From positions 1-46,698 of the forward strand of contig JBBDUG010000009.1 in assembly GCA_040904025.1 (NCBI GenBank): DNA of 46,698 nucleotides, written 5' to 3'. The notes below the pieces were generated by a model, which worked only from the letters and a program-made list of their open reading frames with translations, was not told the origin of the DNA and did no database searches. Every line of letters begins with the position of its first letter. The stretch's first letter is position 1. This DNA is from JBBDUG01 sp040904025. GTDB taxonomy: Bacteria; Patescibacteriota; Minisyncoccia; Phycocordibacterales; SW-6-46-9. A program made the position numbers and the translations under genes. This document shows, piece by piece, positions 1 to 7,847 of this stretch.

Positions 1-800
1 AGTGCGGGGATAATAGCCTCGCGCACATCACTATCAGTCACCTCCACTTCTCGTGGAAGTCCTGTTACCACATCCCGCCCCTTTATCTTCACCTCTATTG
101 CTTCCTCACCTTCGATAACTCTCCCGGCAGTGATCTTGAGATGCTCTGCTGTTTTCTCTCCAATGAGTACACGGAACTCAGAGCGAACATATGCAGAAAT
201 AGCAGCATCAAAATGATCTCCTCCGATACGTACATTGCGGGAGGTGACAACACCGCCAAGAGAGAGAATGGCGATGTCTGTCGTCCCACCACCAATATCA
301 ATTATCATATTCCCGACCGGATCATGGATAGGAAGCTGTATCCCCACTGCTGCGGCAACAGGTTCTTCGACCAGATACACACTTCGAGCACCTGCCGCCT
401 TTGCGGCATCGTGCACAGCACGACGCTCTACATTTGTGATCCCCGAGGGAACACCAATGACAATTCGAGGGGCAATGAGTTTTCCAGAAACCATCTCTCG
501 TGACTTGGAGACAAGATATGCCATCATCTCCTGTGCAATATCAAAATCAGAAATGACTCCTTCAACTAATGGACGGATAGCATCAATGTGCTTTGGGGTA
601 CGTCCGAGCATTTTCTTTGCATCGGCTCCAACCGCAACCACCTGATTTGTTTTTCGATTGATCGCTACAACTGAGGGCTCATTGAGCACAATCCCCTTCC
701 CGCGTATATATACGAGTGTATTTGCTGTTCCAAGATCAATACCAATATCAGTAGTGACAAGTGGATATATCCTATTATATGTATTACGGAATACCTCCAT
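1..800 (-). CDS. mreB: Rod shape-determining protein MreB (3' end cut by window edge)
   Basis: Actin-like ATPase that polymerises under the membrane and guides peptidoglycan synthesis. The minus strand from ATG at 800 reads MEVFRNTYNRIYPLVTTDIG and continues with the phosphate-1 motif DLGTANTLVY. NEPSVVA, an EEPVAAAVG segment and the phosphate-2 motif IDIGGGTTDIA follow, all typical of MreB. About 266 of roughly 340 residues are present; the adenosine-motif C-terminus lies outside the window. The ATG is 10 nt after the proS stop, so the two are probably cotranscribed. It has canonical motifs, unlike the more divergent paralogue at 5333-6343. Identity as MreB is secure; which paralogue is the main rod-shape protein is not known. 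Confidence 0.95.
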   Translation of the reverse strand, partial: MEVFRNTYNRIYPLVTTDIGIDLGTANTLVYIRGKGIVLNEPSVVAINRKTNQVVAVGADAKKMLGRTPKHIDAIRPLVEGVISDFDIAQEMMAYLVSKSREMVSGKLIAPRIVIGVPSGITNVERRAVHDAAKAAGARSVYLVEEPVAAAVGIQLPIHDPVGNMIIDIGGGTTDIAILSLGGVVTSRNVRIGGDHFDAAISAYVRSEFRVLIGEKTAEHLKITAGRVIEGEEAIEVKIKGRDVVTGLPREVEVTDSDVREAIIPA

Positions 801-810
801 TTATACTGTA

Positions 811-2043
811 TTAGAGCTGTGATATCAGTTCTTCAACTGAGATGAGTCGTTCGTCTTCTTCTGTGCGCTTTTTCACCTCAATCTTTTCCTCCTTTTCTGT
901 ATTTGCACTCACCACTACGCGATATGGAATACCAATGAGTTCTGAATCTGCAAATTTCGCTCCCGCAGAGATATCTCTATCATCAAAGAGAACTTCAATT
1001 CCTTTTTGGGTAAGGGTGGCGTACACCTTCTCAGCAGCTTCATCCTCACCAAGTGAGAGAAGGTGTACCTGAAATGGTGCAATGGATTCAGGCCACACAA
1101 TCCCCTTCTCATCAGAGAGAACTTCAACGACTGTTCCCATGAGGCGTCCTATACCAATACCATATGATCCCATGTCCACTGGATGCGTAGTACCATCCTC
1201 ATCGGTATATGAGAGTCCAAGTGCATCTGAGTATTTTGTTCCTAACTTATATATATCCCCAACTTCAACTGATTTTACCTCCTCGAACTCAATACCCTCC
1301 AGATCAAAGTCTTTGAGAATCTCCGGACCATAGTCATCGGCATTCACGGCAATATTACGCTCTCGAGAGAGATGTATTACATCCTCTCCAGCATCTGAGA
1401 TAGTCTGAAACTCATGTGAGTATTTAGAAAAACTTGCTCCATTTGAGACGGTGAGGAATGTACGCTCTCCAATACCAACTCGATCAAATATGTTCATATA
1501 CGCCTTCTGTGCTTCTAGATGAAAAGCATCAGTCTCCTCGGCGCTTTTAGTGAATGAGTACATATCTTTCATGAGAAATTCCCGTCCCCGCATTATCCCG
1601 CTCTTTGCGCGCAATTCATTGCGGAACTTCACTTGAATCTGATATGGAAATACAGGAAGGTCACGATATGACTGAATATAGTTCTTCATTATATGCGTCA
1701 ACGGTTCTTCGTGGGTGAATGCAAGACCAAGTTCTCCTCCACTTTTTAGATTGGTTTTAAACCAATTATCAACCACTTCATCATCCCAGCGATTTGTTTT
1801 CTCCCAAATCTCCTTCTCTTGGAGAGTGGTCATATGTATTTCAGAGCCGCCAATAGCATCCATCTCCTCTCGAATAATATCTGAGATCTTCTCAAGTACT
1901 CTCAGACCGAGTGGGAGGTATGAATATACTCCCGCCATTTCCTTATTGATATATCCAGCGCGAATGAGTAATTTAGCGTTTGTTGATTCCTCATCTTTAG
2001 GTGCTTCTTTGCGTGTTTTTGTAAATAGATTGCTTTGCTTCAT
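811..2043 (-). CDS. proS: Prolyl-tRNA synthetase, short form without editing domain
   Basis: Class II aminoacyl-tRNA synthetase that charges tRNA-Pro. The 410-residue protein starts MKQSNLFTKTRKEAP. Class II motif 1 lies near residues 28-60 (YSYLPLGLRVLEKI). TFTHEEP-like FTHEEPLTH and the motif 2 region FRNELRAKSGIMRGREFLMKD follow, and motif 3 is GSYGIGIGRLMG near 290. A C-terminal anticodon-binding domain covers about 320-405. Bacterial ProRS is usually about 570 residues with an INS editing domain between motifs 2 and 3. Here that stretch is short, so INS is missing and misacylated Ala-tRNA-Pro would need another editor. A TACAAT -10 box sits 8 nt before the ATG, so the mRNA may be leaderless. 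It is followed by mreB. Confidence 0.95.
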   Translation of the reverse strand: MKQSNLFTKTRKEAPKDEESTNAKLLIRAGYINKEMAGVYSYLPLGLRVLEKISDIIREEMDAIGGSEIHMTTLQEKEIWEKTNRWDDEVVDNWFKTNLKSGGELGLAFTHEEPLTHIMKNYIQSYRDLPVFPYQIQVKFRNELRAKSGIMRGREFLMKDMYSFTKSAEETDAFHLEAQKAYMNIFDRVGIGERTFLTVSNGASFSKYSHEFQTISDAGEDVIHLSRERNIAVNADDYGPEILKDFDLEGIEFEEVKSVEVGDIYKLGTKYSDALGLSYTDEDGTTHPVDMGSYGIGIGRLMGTVVEVLSDEKGIVWPESIAPFQVHLLSLGEDEAAEKVYATLTQKGIEVLFDDRDISAGAKFADSELIGIPYRVVVSANTEKEEKIEVKKRTEEDERLISVEELISQL

Positions 2044-2051
2044 ATGGGAGT

Positions 2052-2057
2052 ATTGTA
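2052..2057 (-). promoter_or_regulatory. -10 box of proS, leaderless type
   Basis: The minus strand reads TACAAT, then 8 nt, then the proS ATG. A start site about 7 nt past the -10 falls on the start codon. The -35 is weak (TTTCAA at 17 bp). Confidence 0.5.
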
Positions 2058-2108
2058 GCGGAAATATGGGTTAATTGAAAGGAGAAATGAATGGTATGAA
2101 ATATATAC

Positions 2109-2136
2109 TTGACAGATATTTATACGTATGTATACT
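2109..2136 (+). promoter_or_regulatory. Promoter TTGACA-16-TATACT for the 2265 gene
   Basis: Consensus -35 TTGACA at 2109-2114 and TATACT at 2131-2136, separated by 16 bp. Transcription from about 2143 gives a leader of about 120 nt. The leader can fold, for example TCTACC-TTTATT-GGTAGA near 2157-2174. Confidence 0.6.
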
Positions 2137-2246
2137 TATCCACAGCTTTACACCCGTCTACCTTTATTGGTAGATTGGGGGTAGAACTTGTACTCATTAG
2201 TATCAATACCCCACGCAGTGTGTGGATTCGTAATATCACTCACCTA

Positions 2247-2262
2247 AGACCTATGGAGGTCT
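2247..2262 (+). promoter_or_regulatory. Hairpin overlapping the ribosome binding site of the 2265 gene
   Basis: AGACCT-ATGG-AGGTCT is a perfect 6-bp inverted repeat with a 4-nt loop. Its 3' arm contains most of the GGAGGT Shine-Dalgarno (2255-2260). Folding would hide the ribosome binding site, so translation may be controlled by structure. Confidence 0.4.
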
Positions 2263-2264
2263 CT

Positions 2265-2867
2265 ATGCTATGCATCGCGCGACTGAAGGGAGGCGGTCTC
2301 ATCGCCCTCGCTTTTGTTCTCATTTTGATTCCGATTACGACCAGCGCCACCGCGGCCGACGCCATCGACGGCGAACCGCCCGGCACCGCCATCGTCCAGG
2401 TGATGGACATCGGCGAGTTCAACCTGTTGATGACCGACAATCCGGCGCAGGAGGTCGCCATCGCTGATATCGGCGAGTTCGTCGTAAAGACGAACTTGGC
2501 CCCGGCGATCAACGCGACCATCCACACCGTCGACGTGACGGTGATCGAACAGGAGAATGTTTCGTATATTGCACCCACACACAGCACGACGAGCGAACTC
2601 GGGAGTACTACGTACGATGAAGTGCTTCGCGACGACGCGTACCAGGCCGATCTCGTACTGCTCATGCTGAATGATAAGCTCTTGACGAGCAACATGCCAC
2701 CTGGCACGCTGACGAACGCCGCCGGCACCGCGCTTATCGAGAAACCGACCGCGTTTACCCACAGACTTAAGGCGAAACGACTCGCCGACGCCACTGTGGA
2801 TATGAAGGTCGACGTCATGCTGATGCTGTCCACCGCCGCCCAGCCGGAATATTACACCCGGCTCTAG
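2265..2867 (+). CDS. Predicted secreted protein of unknown function, GC-rich gene
   Basis: This 200-residue protein is not recognised. The ATG at 2265 is chosen because GGAGGT lies 4 nt upstream; the ORF extends further 5' but without a better start. The N-terminus has a basic stretch (MLCIARLKGGG), then a hydrophobic run LIALAFVLILIPITT and a likely signal-peptidase site near ATAADA, so export is likely. The rest is rich in Thr, Asp and Ala with no cysteines and no obvious catalytic motif. From about 2340 to 2870 the DNA is clearly more GC-rich than its flanks and uses codons such as GCC, GAC and ACG freely, unlike proS or rseP. It has its own promoter, folded leader, strong ribosome binding site and terminator. 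It is the only plus-strand gene in a minus-strand block. Acquisition by transfer is an inference. Confidence 0.7.
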   Translation: MLCIARLKGGGLIALAFVLILIPITTSATAADAIDGEPPGTAIVQVMDIGEFNLLMTDNPAQEVAIADIGEFVVKTNLAPAINATIHTVDVTVIEQENVSYIAPTHSTTSELGSTTYDEVLRDDAYQADLVLLMLNDKLLTSNMPPGTLTNAAGTALIEKPTAFTHRLKAKRLADATVDMKVDVMLMLSTAAQPEYYTRL

Positions 2868-2941
2868 CGGCAACACGACGACGCGCGGGGTATCGTTCGG
2901 AACAAAACCATTAGATTGGTAGATTCCGAACACACCCAACA

Positions 2942-2985
2942 GGGGCTGATTTGCTTAACCGCAGATCGGCCCCTTATTTCTTTCT
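2942..2985 (+). terminator. Intrinsic terminator after the 2265 gene
   Basis: A 13-bp stem (arms 2942-2954 and 2961-2973, with two G-U pairs) closes a TTAACC loop and is followed by a T-rich tract TTATTTCTTTCT. Confidence 0.8.
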
Positions 2986-2996
2986 CTGGCACTTTT

Positions 2997-4079
2997 CTAT
3001 ATCAACCGCGCTATATCATTAAAGGTAATGATGATCATTAGGAGTATGAGAAAAAGAAATCCAATACCATTGACCCATTGGAACACACGTGGATTCACTG
3101 GAGACCCCTTTAGCTTTTCAATTAATACAAATACAAGCCGCCCCCCATCCAATGCAGGAAAAGGAACAAGATTCAATATTGCCAAATGAACTGAGATAAA
3201 GGCGGTAAAGGAGAGGAGGTATACAAATCCAAGAGCAGACGCATCACCAACAAGCCCCACAATACCAACTGGACCGGCAACTTGTGAGAAGTCTGCATTG
3301 CCGGTTATGGCATCAGCAATCAGATTAACAATACCTACGGTCACACCCTGCATTAACACCGCAGTTGTGGCGGCACCTTCGATAAGGGCAGTGTGTACCG
3401 GTAATGTGAGTGTGCCAAGAGTAGCAAGCCGAATACCAATAGTTTGATTCTCCCCTGTTCTTTGAGGGGTAACAGGAATATCAACTGTCTCTCCGTCTCG
3501 GAGTACACTAAGTATCACTGATCCATCAGAAGACTGTATGAATGCAGGAATGTCCTCTACTACCACATCACGATCAACTCGATCTCCTGTCTGGAGACCG
3601 ACAACCTCATCTCCCGCTTGTATTCCCGCATCAGCAGCAGGAGAGTCAGGAAATACTCCGGTGATAGTGACTGCAGGATTCTCAACATGTGCCATGTTCT
3701 GTCCATCAACTGATGTCGGCATCCCTATCATAAAGCCAAGAGAGAAAAGCAGCCATGCAAAAATAATATTAAATCCAACACCGGCAACCAACACCAGTGC
3801 CTGTTTCCACTTCGCTTTGTGCGCAAAACTCCCCTCGCTCTCTTTTCCCTCTTCGAGGGATTCAAGATCCTCTCCGTATATCTTCACAAATCCTCCGAAT
3901 GGAATCCAATTAAGCGTGTAGTCGGTTCCGCCTTTGCGGAAAAGTGTCAGAGCACGTGGTGGCAACCCCAGTCCAAATTCATCCACACGCATACGAGCCC
4001 ACTTTGCAGTGATAAAGTGACCGAACTCGTGCACAAGCACGAGCACAGCAAGTACAATAATGAATATAATGATGGTCAT
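2997..4079 (-). CDS. rseP: Site-2 protease RseP/RIP family (M50 zinc metalloprotease)
   Basis: Intramembrane protease that cuts anti-sigma factors or leftover signal peptides. The 360-residue protein starts MTIIIFIIVLAVLVLVHEFG, giving TM1 with the zinc-binding HEFGH motif at about 17-21. A conserved cytosolic loop includes FGLGLPPR and GGFVKIYGED. TM2 is near residues 90-110. A PDZ domain follows (about 125-205, with SPAADAGIQAGDEV). The third zinc ligand is in NLVPFPALDGGRL near 310, followed by a last TM segment. Length and order match the family, although many homologues carry two PDZ domains and only one is clear here. The ATG is 12 nt after the frr stop, so both share a transcript. Confidence 0.93.
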   Translation of the reverse strand: MTIIIFIIVLAVLVLVHEFGHFITAKWARMRVDEFGLGLPPRALTLFRKGGTDYTLNWIPFGGFVKIYGEDLESLEEGKESEGSFAHKAKWKQALVLVAGVGFNIIFAWLLFSLGFMIGMPTSVDGQNMAHVENPAVTITGVFPDSPAADAGIQAGDEVVGLQTGDRVDRDVVVEDIPAFIQSSDGSVILSVLRDGETVDIPVTPQRTGENQTIGIRLATLGTLTLPVHTALIEGAATTAVLMQGVTVGIVNLIADAITGNADFSQVAGPVGIVGLVGDASALGFVYLLSFTAFISVHLAILNLVPFPALDGGRLVFVLIEKLKGSPVNPRVFQWVNGIGFLFLILLMIIITFNDIARLI

Positions 4080-4091
4080 TGAATATATGTA

Positions 4092-4646
4092 TTATTTCCC
4101 CCTGATCTCTTTCTCCTTCTTCTCGAAGAGTATATCGAGTGTCTTATTCCCCTCATCAACTATTTTCTGCATCTCTTCTTTCAGTCGGAACTTATCATCT
4201 TCACTGATATCCCCTTCTCTCTCCTTCTCTTGGATATCACTCCAAACTTCATCACGTGCAGTACGGAGTGCCACTCGCGCTTCCTCATATTTCCCCTTTG
4301 CTACTTTTAATATCTCTCCGCGTGTCTCCTCAGTCAGCTGAGGAAAGTTAACACGGAGTCCCTTTTCGTCGGTGGATACACTCACTCCTAATCCTGCATC
4401 AACAATCGCCTTCTCAATATCTGAGATCTGCGAGGTATCCCACGGAGAGATGCGAATTGTACGTGCATCTTCAGTTGAAAGTGAGGCAACCTGACTAAGA
4501 GGAGTTGTGGTTCCGTATGAATCAATCTTTATCCCATCAAGAAACCCGACAGATGCTTGTCCGGTACGAATTGAAGAAAACTCATTGGCAAGCCAATCGC
4601 GAGTCTCATTGATTTGTTTTTTAAATTCAGAAAAATCGTAAGTCAT
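4092..4646 (-). CDS. frr: Ribosome recycling factor
   Basis: Splits the post-termination ribosome together with EF-G. The 184 residues match the usual length of about 185. Hallmarks are FSSIRTGQAS near 25-34, the beta domain with TRTIRISPWD-like ARTIRISPWDTS near 80-91, and LRVNFPQLTEETR near 108-120. The charged helices of domain I complete the protein. A TATAAT box lies 6 nt before the ATG in the gap after holB. The gene can therefore be transcribed separately from the murA-mreB-holB block, probably as a leaderless mRNA together with rseP. Confidence 0.96.
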   Translation of the reverse strand: MTYDFSEFKKQINETRDWLANEFSSIRTGQASVGFLDGIKIDSYGTTTPLSQVASLSTEDARTIRISPWDTSQISDIEKAIVDAGLGVSVSTDEKGLRVNFPQLTEETRGEILKVAKGKYEEARVALRTARDEVWSDIQEKEREGDISEDDKFRLKEEMQKIVDEGNKTLDILFEKKEKEIRGK

Positions 4647-4652
4647 GCCCGC

Positions 4653-4658
4653 ATTATA
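4653..4658 (-). promoter_or_regulatory. -10 box of frr, leaderless type
   Basis: A perfect TATAAT on the minus strand is followed by GCGGGC and the frr ATG. The predicted start site coincides with the ATG. Confidence 0.6.
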
Positions 4659-4675
4659 TCAGAAACACCTTTTGC

Positions 4676-5332
4676 TCAAAGGACTGGAAGTACAACTGCC
4701 AAATGTTCAAGGAGAAATCGATGACTTGCAGATGAATCATACATGTATCGCTCGACCATTACGATCTCTCGAAGTGCCTGCTCCCACCGTACATCCCTCT
4801 CTTTCTCCCAGAGAGCATGAATGTATCTTTCAAGTCCGGTAATGAATTGAGTGGGATCGATGTCTGAATCCTCTTCAAGTATCTCCTTTGTCATCTCAAG
4901 TCGATCTGCAGGGGTGGCTTTCAGAAACTCTTCTACATCATCCCCTGAGATATTATCAGATACATGCACTTCAACACGCGAGAGAAGTGTCGGAAGTATC
5001 GTATCACTTCGCGGCACGATGAGGAACAAATGTGTTCCCTCTGTGGGCTCTTCAAAGGTTTTAAGGAGTGCATTCTGTCCCGGTGTGGTGATAGAGCGAG
5101 TGTGAATTATAAAAAAACGCCTCTCCCCTGAAAGTGGACGCAGTTGTGCTTCTGCTTTAAGCCAGCGGGCATCATCAATGCCCATGGAGTTAAAGGTTCT
5201 CTCAATAACATCGGGACTCGTGCGTGTAGATATATCAAACTCCTTCTCGATGAATTGCCGAATCATCTCCACCGCTCCAACCCCTCCTTCGATGAGGTAT
5301 GCATGATGTAGGTTGTCTCGAGAGAATTCCAT
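4676..5332 (-). CDS. holB: DNA polymerase III delta-prime-like subunit
   Basis: Probable clamp-loader subunit. The 218-residue protein starts MEFSRDNLHHAYLIEGGVG. The region around residues 70-110 has the clamp-loader signature: a RRFFIIHTRSITTPGQNALLK run (split here at the motif) that leads into KTFEEPTEGTHLFLI. TLLSRVEVH, equivalent to the SRC box, follows. There is no Walker A GKT and no zinc cysteines, so it should not bind ATP, as is normal for delta-prime. It is much shorter than the usual 300 or more residues and lacks a clear C-terminal collar domain. The ATG abuts the mreB-like stop with no gap, indicating translational coupling. Confidence 0.85.
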   Translation of the reverse strand: MEFSRDNLHHAYLIEGGVGAVEMIRQFIEKEFDISTRTSPDVIERTFNSMGIDDARWLKAEAQLRPLSGERRFFIIHTRSITTPGQNALLKTFEEPTEGTHLFLIVPRSDTILPTLLSRVEVHVSDNISGDDVEEFLKATPADRLEMTKEILEEDSDIDPTQFITGLERYIHALWEKERDVRWEQALREIVMVERYMYDSSASHRFLLEHLAVVLPVL

Positions 5333-6343
5333 CTATGAGATAAGTGAACGCTTATAGAGGTTGAGATGTTCAAGTGCAGCACCAGCACCGATGACAGTAG
5401 ACTCAAGAGGCTTCTCCACCACTCGTGCTGGTACTCCCGTCTCCTCAAGGAGAAGTTCAGGGAGTCCCGGAAGAAGTGCAGTCCCACCTGAGAGTAGGAT
5501 GCCGTGATCAACAATATCAGCCGCAAGCTCCGGAGGGGTGGAATGAAGTACTTTTCTAATCGCCTGTGTTACATCCTTAAGTTCTCCCAGAAGTACCTTA
5601 GAGATCTCTTTTGAATCAAGCTCTATGGTCTGTGGGAGTCCTGAGAGTATTTCAACCCCTGTGATCTTCGCACTCTTCTTCTGAGGATTCTCTGCTACTG
5701 TTCCTATATCTATCTTTATCTGCTCAGCAGATCGCTCTCCGATACTAATATTATACGTCCGCTTTACATACTCAGCGATGCTGCTATCGAGCTGTGTTCC
5801 TGCTGAGAGCAGTGATGCGGAGGCAACAATACCACCGAGTGATGTCACCGCAATATCAGTTGTGCCTCCGCCGATATCAACAATGAGGTATCCACCGGGT
5901 TCATGAATGGGAACACCGGCACCGAGTGCTGCAAGCACCGGAGACTTCATGACATATGCCGAACGTGCACCTGCAGTGTACGCTGATTCGATAAGGGCAC
6001 GGCGCTGTGTAGATGAAGAACCAGCAGAAACTGAGAGAAGCACCTCTGGCTTAAAGATCTGCCATTTGCCGAGCGAGATGTCATATACATGTCTAAGGAT
6101 GGCTTCGGTGACATGATAGTCAGTGATGACACCGTCCTTCAGAGCCCTTTTTATTACAAGATCATCGGGTTCACGCCCCATCATCTCATGTGCTTCTTGT
6201 CCAACTGCCTCAACGGCTCCCGTTGAGCGGGTAAGGGCAACAACTGAAGGTTCGTTGGATACCACACCGCGCCCAGGAACAAACACACGAATACTCGAGG
6301 TTCCGAGATCTACTGCAAGTTGTGATTTGAAGCCGAACTTCAT
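5333..6343 (-). CDS. MreB-like actin-family protein (second paralogue)
   Basis: Actin-fold ATPase of the MreB family, 336 residues. It keeps phosphate-1 (AVDLGTSSIRVFVPGRG), NEPSVVA, phosphate-2 (LIVDIGGGTTDIAV near 150-163) and the adenosine motif (GILLSGGTALLPGL near 290-303). It is divergent: the usual EEPVAAA is VMKSPVLAALGAG, and the nucleotide pocket has TSSIR instead of TANT. A division of labour with the mreB at 1-800 is plausible, but a Mbl- or MreBH-like role cannot be assigned by eye. The start ATG overlaps the murA stop (TAATG), placing it in an envelope operon with murA. Confidence 0.88.
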   Translation of the reverse strand: MKFGFKSQLAVDLGTSSIRVFVPGRGVVSNEPSVVALTRSTGAVEAVGQEAHEMMGREPDDLVIKRALKDGVITDYHVTEAILRHVYDISLGKWQIFKPEVLLSVSAGSSSTQRRALIESAYTAGARSAYVMKSPVLAALGAGVPIHEPGGYLIVDIGGGTTDIAVTSLGGIVASASLLSAGTQLDSSIAEYVKRTYNISIGERSAEQIKIDIGTVAENPQKKSAKITGVEILSGLPQTIELDSKEISKVLLGELKDVTQAIRKVLHSTPPELAADIVDHGILLSGGTALLPGLPELLLEETGVPARVVEKPLESTVIGAGAALEHLNLYKRSLIS

Positions 6344-7644
6344 TATTCGTCTGTTATACGCTCCACATTTGCTCCAACAGATTGGAGCTTCTTCTCTATA
6401 CTCTCATATCCGCGGTCAATATAGAATAGATTGGATATTATAGACTCCCCCTCTGCCACCAGAGCAGCGGTGATATATGCAAGTCCTGCACGAATATCGG
6501 GGCTTTTGAGTGTCGTACCACTAAGCTCTTGTGGTCCAGAGATATGTGCATAGTGAGAATCACGCACATTTATATCCGCCCCCATGGCAGAGAGTGATTC
6601 AGCATATGCAAGTCGACCCTCAAATATTGTCTCAAATATAGTTGCCTTCCCGGTTGCCTGGGTAAGAAAAACAGCAAAGGGTGCCTGGAGGTCTGTCGGG
6701 AATCCAGGATATTCATGCGTCTTAATTGAAACTGCCTTAAATATCTCGTTTGGCTGTGTATTACCGCTAATGGAGATCACATCATCCCCCGCCTCATATG
6801 CAACTCCCGCTTTTTTCATTGTATCGAGAAGTGCGGTGAGATGACCGGGATTGCAGTTAGTTATCTCAATATTCCGTCCGGAAAGTGCAGCGATAATGAA
6901 AAAACTTCCTGCTTCAAGGCGGTCAGGTATAACCGAGTATGTACCAGGAGATGCAAGAGGTTCTCCTCCCGTCCCCCGTATTACTATCGTATGTGTTCCT
7001 GCACCTTCAATAGAGGCACCGGCTTTGTTAAGAAAGTTGGCAACATCTACTATTTCGGGTTCAGTTGATGCATTCTCGAGAACTGTAGTGCCGTCTGCCA
7101 AAGTAGCGGCCATCATGAGAGTTTCGGTAGCGGTGTGACTCTGTATAGGAAAGAAAAATGTGGTGCCTGTTAGTCCGTTGGGAGCAGATATATGATATCC
7201 CTCATCTGTCTCTTTGACCTCTGCTCCAAGTTTTTGGAATCCGGAGAGAAAGAGATCAATAGGTCGCTTCCCTATCACACATCCACCGGGATGTGGAAAT
7301 TGAACCTCTCCAGTTCTTGCAAGAAGTGGTGCGGTGAGAATGATAGAGGCACGCATATGCTCCCCTATCTCCCGCTCTATCTCTGACCCAATATCTTCTG
7401 GTATAGAAAGTGTGGAAATGTTTTCTTTAAACTCAGCTGTTGCTCCAACATGCTCAAGCAGTGTATGCATACGACGAATATCGAGAATGTTGGGCATATT
7501 CTCTATATTCACCTCACCTGTAGTGAGGAGTGATGCAGCAAGAATAGGGAGTGCGGCATTCTTTGATCCACCAACAGGGAGTATTCCTTCAAGTGTCTTC
7601 TTTCCAGAAAGCCCATTTATTCGGAGTGTTTCGTGTGAGTCCAT
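6343..7644 (-). CDS. murA: UDP-N-acetylglucosamine 1-carboxyvinyltransferase
   Basis: First committed step of peptidoglycan synthesis: transfers enolpyruvate from PEP to UDP-GlcNAc. The 433-residue protein from ATG 7644 starts MDSHETLRINGLSGKK. It shows GGSKNAALPIL (substrate-binding Lys-Asn), the active-site loop PHPGGCVIGKRPIDL with the fosfomycin-target Cys, and FPTDLQAPFAVFL. GYESIEKKLQSVGA is near the end. The frame is open 12 codons further to a TTG at 7680, but that TTG belongs to a good -35 (TTGCAC, 17 bp, TACAAT) placed just before the ATG. The ATG is therefore preferred and the mRNA is probably leaderless. It heads the murA - mreB-like - holB operon. Confidence 0.96.
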   Translation of the reverse strand: MDSHETLRINGLSGKKTLEGILPVGGSKNAALPILAASLLTTGEVNIENMPNILDIRRMHTLLEHVGATAEFKENISTLSIPEDIGSEIEREIGEHMRASIILTAPLLARTGEVQFPHPGGCVIGKRPIDLFLSGFQKLGAEVKETDEGYHISAPNGLTGTTFFFPIQSHTATETLMMAATLADGTTVLENASTEPEIVDVANFLNKAGASIEGAGTHTIVIRGTGGEPLASPGTYSVIPDRLEAGSFFIIAALSGRNIEITNCNPGHLTALLDTMKKAGVAYEAGDDVISISGNTQPNEIFKAVSIKTHEYPGFPTDLQAPFAVFLTQATGKATIFETIFEGRLAYAESLSAMGADINVRDSHYAHISGPQELSGTTLKSPDIRAGLAYITAALVAEGESIISNLFYIDRGYESIEKKLQSVGANVERITDE

Positions 7645-7651
7645 CGGAGCA

Positions 7652-7680
7652 ATTGTACGTTTTTGGAGGGTAAGGTGCAA
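7652..7680 (-). promoter_or_regulatory. Promoter TTGCAC-17-TACAAT of murA
   Basis: The minus strand shows -35 TTGCAC (7675-7680) and -10 TACAAT (7652-7657), 7 nt before ATG 7644. It supports the ATG start and a leaderless transcript. Confidence 0.6.
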
Positions 7681-7756
7681 ATGTTAGGTTTATATATGCC
7701 TAATAGTTTCTTTTTCATATTGCTTTCCTGACTGTTTTGTTGTAACTTATATATAT

Positions 7757-7828
7757 CTTTCAGTTATGTCATAACTGAAAGGGTACTACATCCTAGGGTA
7801 GCCCTCCTCGCGGAGGGCTACTTTTTTT
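7757..7828 (+). ncRNA. Candidate small RNA with two hairpins and its own terminator
   Basis: No gene on the plus strand precedes this site, yet it ends in a perfect intrinsic terminator: a 10-bp stem (7798-7807 with 7812-7821), a TCGC loop and seven T. Before it lies a perfect inverted repeat (7757-7768 and 7770-7781) that folds as a 10-bp stem with a 5-nt loop. A linker of about 16 nt joins the two. Upstream hexamers (CTGACT near 7728 and TATATA near 7750) could form a promoter. The T-run is on the plus side only, so it cannot serve the minus-strand NYN gene. A protein-binding palindrome is an alternative for the first repeat. Confidence 0.5.
7798..7828 (+). terminator. Strong intrinsic terminator, plus strand
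   Basis: A 10-bp GC-rich stem starting GTAGCCCTCC with a TCGC loop, followed by T7. No annotated gene lies upstream on this strand. Confidence 0.8.
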
Positions 7829-7847
7829 AGACTAACCTTAATTAATT

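Noticed and set aside
2109..2264. 52-residue N-terminal extension of the 2265 gene
   Set aside because: It would begin inside the -35 box and precede a perfect Shine-Dalgarno for ATG 2265.
2240..2939. Long minus-strand ORFs opposite the 2265 gene
   Set aside because: Shadows caused by high GC; the plus frame has the signal peptide, ribosome binding site, promoter and terminator.
7645..7680. TTG start extending murA by 12 residues
   Set aside because: The TTG is part of a TTGCAC-17-TACAAT promoter, and ATG 7644 is in the right place after it.
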